Part shown: in pieces, positions 9,023 to 17,442 of the stretch
Position numbering within the stretch: the stretch's first letter is position 1
Layout of the letters: each line of letters opens with the position of its first letter
From: Flavobacterium limi
GTDB taxonomy: Bacteria; Bacteroidota; Bacteroidia; Flavobacteriales; Flavobacteriaceae
Reading direction: 5' to 3'
DNA length: 64,000 nucleotides
NCBI RefSeq assembly: GCF_010645075.1
Contig: NZ_JAADZV010000001.1
Span: 248,001 to 312,000 of the forward strand
The notes under the pieces: generated by a model
Databases searched by the model: none
The model's input: the letters and a program-made list of their open reading frames with translations, nothing else
Told to the model about the DNA's origin: nothing
Translations under genes and position numbers: made by a program

Positions 9023-9490
9023 TTATGGTTTTTCAGGATACATTATATTAAAGTAATTTTCAAAAGCTTTACAAAGTAATTCTTTATTTATTGCAAATAA
9101 TTCATATCTAATATCCATATGTTTAATGTATTCTTCACCACTTTCGCTAATTTCTTCACCATTAAGTTTTCGAGTTAATAAAACACTTAACAAAACGTTA
9201 TCGCATTGATGGAATTTTGGGTAATATCTATAAATGAATGACCAATAATCAAATTTATCTTCGCTTTCTTTGTCTTCTTCATGATCGTTTTCTTCGAATT
9301 CATTAATTACTAGAAACTCTAGCCAACTTATTGCTTCTCCGATTCCTTTGTAAAAAGAATTTCTTTCCAATTGACTTTCAAAAGTGTATTTTTTTACGTT
9401 GATTATTTTTTCATAATCTGTTAGAGCCTCATTGTTATGATACTTCGTTATTTGCTCTTTACCGAAAATTATCTTTACTAAATATTTCAT
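9023..9490 (-). CDS. Hypothetical acidic protein
   Basis: A 155-residue soluble protein I do not recognise. It has no signal peptide or membrane segment, is rich in Glu, Asp, Lys, Tyr and Phe, and carries an acidic run (EFEENDHEEDKESED) near residues 66-80. It lies 83 bp upstream of the Nudix/helicase pair on the same strand and shares their low GC. It could be a third member of that module or an unrelated cargo gene. Confidence 0.6.
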   Translation of the reverse strand: MKYLVKIIFGKEQITKYHNNEALTDYEKIINVKKYTFESQLERNSFYKGIGEAISWLEFLVINEFEENDHEEDKESEDKFDYWSFIYRYYPKFHQCDNVLLSVLLTRKLNGEEISESGEEYIKHMDIRYELFAINKELLCKAFENYFNIMYPEKP

Positions 9491-9683
9491 TTTTTGATTA
9501 TGGATTTTGATATTATTCTAAAAAATATTTTAAATCTAGATTGATTCAAATGTAGTTTTGAAATGATAATTGACCCGCCTACAATTGTCCTCATTAGAAA
9601 ATAGTTTTAAACGTTAAATATTGAAGTAAACAAAACTATTCGAATGTTAAATTTCGTGCAACGGCATAAAAGGCACATATGAT

Positions 9684-9720
9684 AAAAAAACGCCAATCAT
9701 TTTCCTGATTGACGTTAAAT
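9684..9720 (-). terminator. Intrinsic terminator, minus strand
   Basis: An 11-bp stem with one G-T mismatch (9706-9716 with 9689-9699) and, on the minus strand, a run of seven T directly after. It is placed to end transcripts coming from asmA, after passing the structured element at 9756-9823. The rest of the 340-bp gap 9491-9830 shows no gene. Confidence 0.75.
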
Positions 9721-9755
9721 ACTATTTCTAAAAATTCTTATGAAAACAAAACCCC

Positions 9756-9823
9756 TAGCCCTGATCGAAGTGTCATCCTTTTGTGCCGGGGTTCGGGACA
9801 AAAGATACAGCGGAGAGCAGGAA
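9756..9823 (+). ncRNA. Structured repeat element, copy A (possible RNA)
   Basis: Shares with 58519-58592 a conserved order: TAGCCC(C/T)G(A/G)T(C/T)GAAGTG, ATCCTTTT, a variable loop, AAAAGAT, CGGA(A/G)A(A/G)C(A/G)GGAA. Outer pairing is CCCTG with CAGG; the inner stem is CTTTTGT (9778-9784) with ACAAAAG (9798-9804). The TAGCCC end lies on the plus strand although the flanking genes are on the minus strand, so it is not simply a 3' end of asmA in one sense. It could be a small RNA, a dispersed DNA element, or a member of a known Bacteroidota RNA family such as flavo-1; this was not checked. Confidence 0.55.
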
Positions 9824-9830
9824 GCTGCTC

Positions 9831-12290
9831 CTAATTATTCTTATCCTTCTTCCCCCATTTAATTTTCATCTTGCCATCGACATCTACGGCGAGTAAATGC
9901 AGTACGATTCCGCGTTGGCGAACGGCGTCGCGTTCGGCCTGAGTGGCGAGTTTGGCATCGTCTTTTGAGTTTCGGAGTGGGACGGTCATGGCCAGATTGG
10001 TACCCCGGCCAAAGGAATAAACGCCCGTGGCATCCATGTTGAGTACGCTGGAACTGATGGTGAGGGCATTGACATCGACCTGCTCGCCGCGAAGTTTGAA
10101 ATTGCCGGATAAATCGCTGAACGTAATGTTCTCGACATCGCGAAACGGAAAAGCAAACTTACCCACTTTCATAATAGGCTCGAAGTTAAGTAAAGCGCCC
10201 TGACTGACACTGAAGGTAAGGTTTCCGTATGCCGAATTCCGGATGAGTTCGCCGCTGCTGTTGATCAAACCGGTTAGATTGGCGCTGCTGCTGAGTTTTC
10301 CGCGCATATTATCTGGAGAAAACGATGTGATACCGAAGTTGCTGAACGACTTTAAAAAGCTGGCAATGTCAACCTGATTTACCTGTGCGTTGGAAACGAA
10401 ATTGAAGTTTTTGCCTTTTGGAGAGACGGTGGTGCTAAAACTGATGCTTCCGCCACACGTCTGCAGCGAGCCGTTTTTGATGACCAGCCGTGAATCGATC
10501 ATCTGAATCTGGGCTTTGGTGTTGGTTGCGGTCAGTTTGTTATAGATGATTTTATCGGCTTTGATGCTGATGTCAACGATACATTTTTCGATTGCAGTCC
10601 GCAGCTGATTCGATACAGAAGGTTTTTTGGAGGTGGTTTTCTTTTTTTGTGAAGAGGCCAAAATACAAAGAAATTGTCTGATGTCGAGGCTCGGGCAATA
10701 AATGTCCCAGTTGACGACCATTTTTTCGGGGGCGTCATAATACAAATTCAGGAAATTGTCGATTCGGCCTTCAATGAAAATCGTGTTTTTTTGGTGTTTG
10801 TAGGCGATTTTTTTAATCAGCAGTGCTTCCTGAGTGAATTCGAGCTCAACATTGATTTTTTCGGCGTTAACGTTTTTCGGAATAAAAAGAAAAGAAGCAT
10901 TCTGAACGTTTACATTGCCAATAAAACGGGGTTTGGTAATGTACAAATCGACAATGTCAAACTGAAATTTTAGGTTGGCTGTGGCGTGTCCATCGGTAAA
11001 ATTAATCCATTTTTCGGTGTTTTCTTCGTTGAGGTTTTGGATATCGAAGTCAGAATTTACGATTCCGGTTGCAATTGGCTTATCCAGATTGTTAATCGAT
11101 AATTGCGGAATTTTGAGCGGAACATTTTTGTATTTCCCCGAAAAGCGCGTCAAAATAATCGCTGAATTGGCATCGGTAAAACCTGCTTTTGGCTTGAAAT
11201 TATTGGTAAAAATGCCTTTAAAACTGCAATCGGTAATCAATCCGTCGGGAATGGTGAGTTCGTTATTGTGAACTTCGGCCTGAACGACAATTCGAGGGTC
11301 GCCTTCCGCATTAAAATCGCCTTTGATGTCGCAGTTCACATCAATTTCGTTTTTCAAATTAAAACGATCGAGCTTAGAACTGATGTTTGCCGAAAGCAAA
11401 TTGGAGGCATTTTGCCATAAAATAGAGGTGCTGATATTGATGCCGAAAAGGGCATTTCCTTTGGCAAGATTGAAAAAAGCAACAATATCAAAAGCATCTT
11501 TTCCTATTTTTAGATTCTCGGTTTTGACGTCTATTTTATCTTTTTCGGCCCCATAAGAAACAGCAAAAGTACCTTCGAGTATTTTTTCTTTGGCGAAACT
11601 CCCGTGAACGGTATTAAAAGCCAGACTTTTGATGTTGGTTTTCAGGAATACATTGGTCTGCCAGTTTTTGTCATCGTATTTTACTTTCGATTTTAAACTG
11701 GCAATATCAAAATCAAATAATTTATGTCCGATGCGATTGTCTACTATAAAATGCACTTCATTGAGATCAATCTGATCAACAGTGGTTTCGGTTTCAGATA
11801 ATGTTTCAGATAATTTTTTCTTTTTGGGTTTAAAAATATTGGCGTTCGAGTAGCCATTTTTGGCTTTGTACACATAAATCTGAGCTTCATTGATCAGGAT
11901 TTTGTGAATGTTGATTTCGCTTTGCAGCAGACTCCAGATGTTTAAGCGGACTTCAATTTCGTTGGCTTTTAGTAAAGTATGTTTGTGGGTATTCCATTGA
12001 TTGTCTTTTAGCTCGACGTCTTTCAACGCCAGCGTAAAATTCGGGAAACCGGTTAAAAATTTATACTGAAAATCACCCACATGAAATTTTCCGTTGATGT
12101 TTTCATTTATTTTTGTGTTGATTCTGGCTATGATTTCAGTTTTGTTCCGGTTGAAATAAAAGGATAAGGCTCCGGAAGCCATTACAATGACCGCAATACA
12201 TCCTAAAATAAAAAAGCCAAAACGTTTGGCGTATTTTTTAAAACGATTTGATTGCAAAAAATTCTTTATATGGAGTAAAATGGCTGTCAT
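9831..12290 (-). CDS. AsmA-like inner-membrane-anchored protein
   Basis: An 819-residue protein with one N-terminal transmembrane helix (FGFFILGCIAVIVMASGALSFYF) and a long extra-cytoplasmic beta-rich region, typical of AsmA/TamB-like proteins that build bridge-like lipid-transport structures between membranes. The N-terminal AsmA pattern (FYFNRNKTEIIARINTKINE...GKFHVGDFQYKF) and the C-terminal segment VDVNALTISSSVLNMDATGVYSFGRGTNLAMTVPLR fit flavobacterial AsmA family members. GC is higher in its 3' half (one sampled 60-base line 48 percent) than in the neighbouring accessory block. It is divergent from trxA. Phospholipid transport is a family-level inference. Confidence 0.82.
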   Translation of the reverse strand: MTAILLHIKNFLQSNRFKKYAKRFGFFILGCIAVIVMASGALSFYFNRNKTEIIARINTKINENINGKFHVGDFQYKFLTGFPNFTLALKDVELKDNQWNTHKHTLLKANEIEVRLNIWSLLQSEINIHKILINEAQIYVYKAKNGYSNANIFKPKKKKLSETLSETETTVDQIDLNEVHFIVDNRIGHKLFDFDIASLKSKVKYDDKNWQTNVFLKTNIKSLAFNTVHGSFAKEKILEGTFAVSYGAEKDKIDVKTENLKIGKDAFDIVAFFNLAKGNALFGINISTSILWQNASNLLSANISSKLDRFNLKNEIDVNCDIKGDFNAEGDPRIVVQAEVHNNELTIPDGLITDCSFKGIFTNNFKPKAGFTDANSAIILTRFSGKYKNVPLKIPQLSINNLDKPIATGIVNSDFDIQNLNEENTEKWINFTDGHATANLKFQFDIVDLYITKPRFIGNVNVQNASFLFIPKNVNAEKINVELEFTQEALLIKKIAYKHQKNTIFIEGRIDNFLNLYYDAPEKMVVNWDIYCPSLDIRQFLCILASSQKKKTTSKKPSVSNQLRTAIEKCIVDISIKADKIIYNKLTATNTKAQIQMIDSRLVIKNGSLQTCGGSISFSTTVSPKGKNFNFVSNAQVNQVDIASFLKSFSNFGITSFSPDNMRGKLSSSANLTGLINSSGELIRNSAYGNLTFSVSQGALLNFEPIMKVGKFAFPFRDVENITFSDLSGNFKLRGEQVDVNALTISSSVLNMDATGVYSFGRGTNLAMTVPLRNSKDDAKLATQAERDAVRQRGIVLHLLAVDVDGKMKIKWGKKDKNN

Positions 12291-12445
12291 GGAAATGAGT
12301 TATACTTATATTAAAGATAAGGTAAAAATCAATGTTTTGTTAATGTTTTGATTTGCAATTTATTAATGTGTAACTTAACAGTAACTTTAGTATGAATATA
12401 ATTTATGACAATGCATTTATAATCAAAACTAATTTTCGAATAACG

Positions 12446-12473
12446 TTTGATTGATTTAAAATTTCTAAATTTG
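12446..12473 (+). promoter_or_regulatory. Predicted trxA promoter
   Basis: TTTG (12446-12449), a 16-nt spacer and TAAATTTG (12466-12473), upstream of trxA; the spacer is shorter than the usual 19. This predicts a 5' leader of about 65 nt that contains the palindrome at 12506-12526. Confidence 0.4.
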
Positions 12474-12505
12474 TACTCAAGTTTAAAACTTATTAAAAAA
12501 TTGTT

Positions 12506-12526
12506 TCCCTGAACTTGTTGAAGGGA
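12506..12526. repeat. Short palindrome in the trxA leader
   Basis: TCCCT at 12506-12510 pairs with AGGGA at 12522-12526. The core CCCTGAACTTGTTGAAGGG is a variant of the REP-like CCCTGAGCTTGTCGAAGGG found scattered in many bacterial genomes. Transcribed, it would make a small hairpin 20 nt upstream of the trxA start. Confidence 0.5.
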
Positions 12527-12546
12527 TAATCTTAAAAATAATTATT

Positions 12547-12864
12547 ATGGCATTAGCAATCACAGATGCTACTTTTGATGAAGTAGTTTTGAAATCAGAT
12601 AAACCGGTAATGGTAGATTTTTGGGCAGCATGGTGCGGTCCTTGTAGAATGGTTGGTCCAATCATTGACGAATTAAGCAGCGAATACGAAGGTAAAGTAG
12701 TTGTTGGAAAAGTTGATGTTGACGCTAATCAGGAATTTGCTGCAAAATACGGCGTGCGTAACATACCAACTGTTTTGGTTTTCCATAACGGTGAAGTGGT
12801 AGGAAAACAAGTAGGAGTAGCTCCTAAACAAACTTACGCTGATAGCTTAGACGCTTTGTTGTAA
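12547..12864 (+). CDS. trxA: Thioredoxin
   Basis: A cytoplasmic 105-residue thioredoxin with the intact active site WCGPC (Cys30 and Cys33), the preceding VMVDFWAAW strand, the buried Asp24 and the cis-proline segment NIPTVLVF. It reduces protein disulfides using thioredoxin reductase, which is not in this window. Standalone gene with its own promoter and terminator. Confidence 0.97.
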   Translation: MALAITDATFDEVVLKSDKPVMVDFWAAWCGPCRMVGPIIDELSSEYEGKVVVGKVDVDANQEFAAKYGVRNIPTVLVFHNGEVVGKQVGVAPKQTYADSLDALL

Positions 12865-12883
12865 TCGTAGATTATGATTTATA

Positions 12884-12918
12884 TAAAAAAGGTTTGGCGA
12901 AAGTCAGACCTTTTTTAT
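12884..12918 (+). terminator. Terminator after trxA
   Basis: Stem AAAAAAGGTTTG with CAGACCTTTTTT, loop GCGAAAGT, ending in a T run 20 nt after the trxA stop. Confidence 0.85.
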
Positions 12919-13026
12919 TGGGAAAAAGTTTTAAGAATCAAATGATTTTGTTTCACGCAGATTTTAAAAAGATTTGAGCAGATGCACACAGATTATTTGT
13001 AACCCGTTGTGCGTGATTATTAAAAA

Positions 13027-13178
13027 CGTCAGTTCGAGTGTTTTTTGTGGAGTGAACGGAACAAAACTTCTCGATACACTCCGTACTCGAAGTGACGTGT
13101 ATCGAGAACGGTTTTTAACGATCATTTTTCTGTTCTCGATATAATCCCGATGAAAAATCGGAATCACTCGAACTGACG
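13027..13178. repeat. Dispersed palindrome with CGTCAGTTCGAGTG ends
   Basis: A perfect 14-bp inverted repeat (13027-13040 and 13165-13178) bounds 152 bp. Inside, TTCTCGATACAC and GTGTATCGAGAA form a second stem, and TTCTCGAT recurs. I recognise this as a palindrome type common between genes in Flavobacterium. It lies between trxA and the histidine kinase gene and, with a short repeat-like stretch at 12955-13015, fills the 332-bp gap. Confidence 0.7.
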
Positions 13179-13196
13179 AAAACCGATCATCAAAAA

Positions 13197-15278
13197 CTAT
13201 GTGTTAAATAAAATCGTAAAAGTAGTTCCGAAATCAGGTTTTGAACTGACTTCAATTTTGCAGTTAATCGCTGTAGCCAGATCACGGATTAAATGCAGTC
13301 CTAAACCGGATTTGATCCCGATAACCTGTGAATCATCATAAAGAGCTTTGAATTTTTCCAGACTTTCTCCAGGGCCGTTGTCTGTTATCGCAAGGTAAGT
13401 TTGATTGTTTTCCTGCCAGGCTTTCCAGATTATTTTCGGATTCTCGGTTTTGTCAAGTGCTTTTACGGCATTTCCGGTCAGGTTTCTGATAATGGTTTTG
13501 AGATAATTTTCATCTGTATTTAAAATGATGCTTTCCGGATTTTCAAATGATATTTCGATATTTTCTATAGCTGAAAAATGCTTTTTAGTATCTTCAAATA
13601 TATCTTCTGCTGGAATTTTTTTAAAATGCGGTTTGAAATTTTCCATCTGCCCTTTGCTCCAAAGCAGAATATCTTCCATCGAAGACAATAAATTTTCTGC
13701 TCCTGAAATTATTTTGGCCTGCATTCGCAAAGCGGTTTCTTCGTCAATCAGTTCCGGATTTTCTTTTTGAAGGTGTAAAAAATGAATCAGATTTGAAATC
13801 GGGCTTCTTAAATCATGATTCAGAATTCCGAAGAATCGCGCTTTGATTTTATTGGCTTCATCGAGTTCCTGATTCAGGAGCTGTAGTTTTTTGTTGGTTT
13901 TTTTTCGGTTTTGGTTTTGTCTGAACAATAATAATCCGATTATAAAAACCAACACAAGTCCCGAAATCAAATAGAAGTGCTGTTTTCTGGCATCGTTAAT
14001 CTGAATATTTTTAATGGTATTTTCTGCAGAAAGGTTTTTAATTTTCTGCTGTTTGGTTTTATTCTGATATCGTGCTTCGGCATTGGCAATACTTTGTTTA
14101 GCCGACTCCTGCATCATCTCGTCATTGTATCTGGAGTAGATTTCCTTATAATAAAAAGCATCTTTCCAAAGCCCTAGAGCAGCATAGCTTTGAGATAGTT
14201 TCTGATTGATAATAACAAAGAATTCCTTGTCGTAATTTAATGCATTTTTTGATGCTTCTTTAAGTGTCCTGATGGCATTTTTGTAATCTCCCTTCTCATA
14301 TAAAACCCTGCCCATAATGGTGTTGGCTTCCATAAGAATTTCTTCATCCGTTGACTTTTGTCCAAATAAAACAGCTTTTTTGGCATAATAATAAGCCTTG
14401 TGAATTTGTCCTTCATCGGCATGATATTTAGACATGCTTTGATTTGCAAAACTTAAATTAAGAAACAGTGAATCTTTTGCTGTCGGGAAAGTGTAGATTA
14501 AGTTATAATATTTTTTAATGCTGTCCGGCTGTTTTTTGGCAGCGTAACACTGTAATAAATAATTGCATGAAAAAGCACTTACGTAGGGAGATGTTTTAAT
14601 GTAAGGTTTTGATTCGTTTAAATACTCAATAGCTTTGTCAAATTGTTTCATTTTGACATATGCACTTGCAATTTGGCAATAGGACACACCAATATTCTCT
14701 GTATTTGCTTCACTTTTATCAAGCCGTTTTTTGTAGTTTATGGCTTTTAACTGATATCCAATAAAATTTTCATATTCAGAAGTATTCAGATAATACTCGC
14801 CGAGACTCCCGTAAAGCACCGCATGTACATAGTTACTTTTGGTCGTATCAAGTACTTTTTTGATGGTTTCAATTAATTCTTTTCCTTTTTGGGTTTCATT
14901 TAGAGAATAATAGATATAGTTGAGCCGCATCAAAGAAGAAGTTTGGTTTTCTATATGACGGACTTTGTGAGCGTATTTCCATGAATTTTCATAGTTAACT
15001 AATGCTTTTTTGTATTGATTATTGCTAAATTCATAAGCAATTCCCTGCCGCAGGTAAAATGTACTTAAATATTTGTAATGGTTTTTTGAAAGTGCAATTC
15101 CTTTTTGTGAAGCGATGATAAGTCTCGAATATTCTTCTTTGTCTAAAAGTGATTGGGTATAGGTAAGTAAGGCATCCAGTTTTTGAATGGTTGTTTTATA
15201 TTTTGTCAAATTCGGTTCCTGTTGTCCAAAAAGAGAAATAGTAATAAAAAACAAAATCAAAAAACCGGCTTTCTTCAT
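13197..15278 (-). CDS. TPR sensor histidine kinase
   Basis: A 693-residue sensor kinase: signal peptide (residues 1-18), a TPR-rich periplasmic half (about 30-420), one transmembrane helix near 435-455, a coiled-coil linker, a HisKA-type helix with FFGILNHDLRSPISNL (the His is the phospho-acceptor), and an ATPase domain with N-box NLTGNAVKAL, G1 DNGPGES and G2 GIKSGLGLHL. It follows the response regulator with stop and start codons directly abutting (TAGATG), so the pair is translationally coupled. TPR kinases of this kind are frequent in Bacteroidota; the signal is unknown. Confidence 0.9.
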   Translation of the reverse strand: MKKAGFLILFFITISLFGQQEPNLTKYKTTIQKLDALLTYTQSLLDKEEYSRLIIASQKGIALSKNHYKYLSTFYLRQGIAYEFSNNQYKKALVNYENSWKYAHKVRHIENQTSSLMRLNYIYYSLNETQKGKELIETIKKVLDTTKSNYVHAVLYGSLGEYYLNTSEYENFIGYQLKAINYKKRLDKSEANTENIGVSYCQIASAYVKMKQFDKAIEYLNESKPYIKTSPYVSAFSCNYLLQCYAAKKQPDSIKKYYNLIYTFPTAKDSLFLNLSFANQSMSKYHADEGQIHKAYYYAKKAVLFGQKSTDEEILMEANTIMGRVLYEKGDYKNAIRTLKEASKNALNYDKEFFVIINQKLSQSYAALGLWKDAFYYKEIYSRYNDEMMQESAKQSIANAEARYQNKTKQQKIKNLSAENTIKNIQINDARKQHFYLISGLVLVFIIGLLLFRQNQNRKKTNKKLQLLNQELDEANKIKARFFGILNHDLRSPISNLIHFLHLQKENPELIDEETALRMQAKIISGAENLLSSMEDILLWSKGQMENFKPHFKKIPAEDIFEDTKKHFSAIENIEISFENPESIILNTDENYLKTIIRNLTGNAVKALDKTENPKIIWKAWQENNQTYLAITDNGPGESLEKFKALYDDSQVIGIKSGLGLHLIRDLATAINCKIEVSSKPDFGTTFTILFNT

Positions 15279-15980
15279 CTAGATCAGGTTTAAGTTGTCT
15301 TTGTAGCTTCTGCCAACCGGAATGGCGATATTATTGTTTAAAATAATTTCAGTCGAATTCATTTTCTGGATAAATTGTTTCTGAACAGCAAAACTTCTGT
15401 GAATTCTTATAAAGGACTGAAAGTGACTTTCTTTTAATAAATTTCCGATACTCGACAAAACACAATGTCTTTTTCTTTCGGTAACAACTAAGGTATAATC
15501 TTTTAAAGCTTCGAGATATAGAATTTCATGCAGTTTTACTTTGGTCTGTTCATGTCCTTCTTTGATATAGATGGTGTCGCCTCCAATGCTGGCTTCAAAA
15601 AGAGAAGCTTTGAGTTTGATTTCCATAAATTCTTCAATACGGTTCATGGTTTGTGTAAAACGATCCAGTTTTAATGGCTTTACGATAAAATCTAAGGTTT
15701 CTATCTGAAAACTTTCGACCGCATGTTCCGGATGCGCGGTGATAAAAATACAAACTGGTATTTCTAAAGCTTTTTTTCTGAAATCAATTCCGTTTAAATC
15801 GGGCATATCAATATCCAAAAATAAAATATCGACTTTTTGTTTTTGTATAAACGGCAGTGCGTCTTCGGCAGATTCGAAAATACCTACAATATCCAGAACC
15901 GGAAATTTTTTGGCAAAAGAGAGTGCCGTCAGTCTGTCAATTTCATCATCATCAACGATAATACAGGAGTATTTCTTCAT
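15279..15980 (-). CDS. LytTR-family response regulator
   Basis: A 233-residue DNA-binding regulator. The receiver domain (1-120) carries the acidic pocket VDDDE and the phospho-acceptor Asp56 in LFLDIDMPDLNG, with conserved Thr in IFITAHPE and Lys in IVKPLKLDRF. The C-terminal LytTR domain (about 130-233) contains LHEILYLEALKDYTLV and FIRIHRSFAVQKQFI. First gene of a two-gene operon with the TPR kinase. Its partner has a classical HisKA domain, rather than the LytS-type kinase usual for LytTR regulators in Firmicutes. The target genes are not evident. Confidence 0.92.
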   Translation of the reverse strand: MKKYSCIIVDDDEIDRLTALSFAKKFPVLDIVGIFESAEDALPFIQKQKVDILFLDIDMPDLNGIDFRKKALEIPVCIFITAHPEHAVESFQIETLDFIVKPLKLDRFTQTMNRIEEFMEIKLKASLFEASIGGDTIYIKEGHEQTKVKLHEILYLEALKDYTLVVTERKRHCVLSSIGNLLKESHFQSFIRIHRSFAVQKQFIQKMNSTEIILNNNIAIPVGRSYKDNLNLI

Positions 15981-16188
15981 TATTCCGGGCTGTTTGGTGT
16001 CGTCTGTCTATTTAAAATGTTGTTCGTCTATTGGCTGTTTTTATCAGGATTTTATTGACGCAAATTTGTCTTGTAATTCAGCATAAGCAAAAAATAATCC
16101 CCTGTTTTGAACTTTTGATCTTTACAAAAATAAATGTTATTGAATTAAATAAGAACCATTTGACCAATTTTTTAAGACTAGAATTATT

Positions 16189-16716
16189 ATGAAAACTTTT
16201 AAAACCCTTTTTGCAATTTTAGTAATAGCAGTTATTACAATTTCATGCAGCGCAGACGATGGAACTGACGGAGCAGAAGGCCCTGCAGGAACCGCAAATG
16301 TTATATACAGTGCCTGGATTAGTGCCCCTGCAGGAACACCGGAAACCATAGACGGAACGTCAGGATTATCTACCTCTATTGCTGTACCAAAATTAACGGC
16401 AGACATCATGGAAAAAGGAACCATATTGGTATATATGTCTTTTGGATCAGCGACAAATACTTATACACTTCCTTATACTTCTACAGCTGGAGGATTTGCC
16501 AATACAATTACTGCTATTGCAAGCCTTAATACCATCAAATTATTCAGGTTTAAACATGCTAATGATGGCACTACTGTAGGGCTTCCGACCACTTTAAAAT
16601 GGCGTTATGTTTTGATTCCGGGTGGTGTTGCTGCATCGACATCTAAGAAGGCAAAACCGGATTATTCTACAATGAGTTACGAAGAAGTTTGTTCGCATTT
16701 CAACATTCAACCATAA
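16189..16716 (+). CDS. Lipoprotein with short collagen-like start
   Basis: A 175-residue lipoprotein of unknown function. Lipobox ITISC (Cys at 20) is followed by DGTDGAEGPAGTANVIYSAW, a short collagen-like G-x-x stretch seen in other flavobacterial lipoproteins, then a beta-rich domain. It lies 28 bp upstream of the next lipoprotein gene; the two begin with almost the same 30 bases, suggesting a duplicated leader. Likely outer-membrane or surface anchored. Confidence 0.75.
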   Translation: MKTFKTLFAILVIAVITISCSADDGTDGAEGPAGTANVIYSAWISAPAGTPETIDGTSGLSTSIAVPKLTADIMEKGTILVYMSFGSATNTYTLPYTSTAGGFANTITAIASLNTIKLFRFKHANDGTTVGLPTTLKWRYVLIPGGVAASTSKKAKPDYSTMSYEEVCSHFNIQP

Positions 16717-16744
16717 CATCAAATACTAATCAAAAAATACTATT

Positions 16745-17320
16745 ATGAAAACTTTTAAAAACCTTTTTGCAATTCTAATTTCAGTACTTGCGGCGTCATG
16801 CAGCAGTGATGACGACAATACACCAAAATTTAAGACAGAAAATCCGCTTGCGGAATATTACACTAAAACAGGTTTCACTACAGTAAGCAATTTCGTTAAC
16901 TCTGGCGATTACGAGTTTGGATTAGCTTTTACCCCAACAGTAAAAGGAAAAATAAAAGCTATTACGCTAAAACTTCCGGCTGCAAATCCTTCTATACGTG
17001 TAACCATCTGGGATTATACAACAAAAACAGTATTAAAGACAGAAACTTTGAATGTAGAAAAAGCGGATACTGAAGTTAAAAAAGAGATCAGCGAACTGGC
17101 TTTGGAGAAAGATAAAAAATATCTGATTACGATGAATTCAAATGACTGGTACAAAAAGAACAAAGCCGACAATTCGAACGTTGTATATCCAATTGTAGCC
17201 GGAAATATCACAATAAATGAATACAGATGGTTTTCTGGTAAGGATCAGACTTTTCCAACAACTTTTTCATCAAGTTACAATGCGGGAGATTTAAGTTTCG
17301 ATTTTCAGCAGACAGAATAA
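16745..17320 (+). CDS. Lipoprotein, DUF4082-like
   Basis: A 191-residue lipoprotein with lipobox VLAASC (Cys at about 19) and an acidic linker (SSDDDN). The body (GFTTVSNFVNSGDYEFGLAF...GKIKAITLKLP...RVTIWDYTTKTVLKTETL) resembles the jelly-roll-like DUF4082 domain, often attached to carbohydrate-related proteins. The function is unknown and the domain call is tentative. Second gene of a likely two-gene unit, followed by a terminator. Confidence 0.72.
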   Translation: MKTFKNLFAILISVLAASCSSDDDNTPKFKTENPLAEYYTKTGFTTVSNFVNSGDYEFGLAFTPTVKGKIKAITLKLPAANPSIRVTIWDYTTKTVLKTETLNVEKADTEVKKEISELALEKDKKYLITMNSNDWYKKNKADNSNVVYPIVAGNITINEYRWFSGKDQTFPTTFSSSYNAGDLSFDFQQTE

Positions 17321-17349
17321 TTTTGGAATGAGTTTGAATTAGTGAGTTG

Positions 17350-17386
17350 AAAAAGGTTTAGCGAATCTTAAACCTTTTTCTTTTTT
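17350..17386 (+). terminator. Terminator after the lipoprotein pair
   Basis: Perfect 11-bp stem AAAAAGGTTTA (17350-17360) with TAAACCTTTTT (17369-17379), followed by a T run. Confidence 0.85.
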
Positions 17387-17442
17387 ACATCATTCAGTAT
17401 GAATTCTTAGAGTAGATATATAACAAACCCGATATTTAAATT

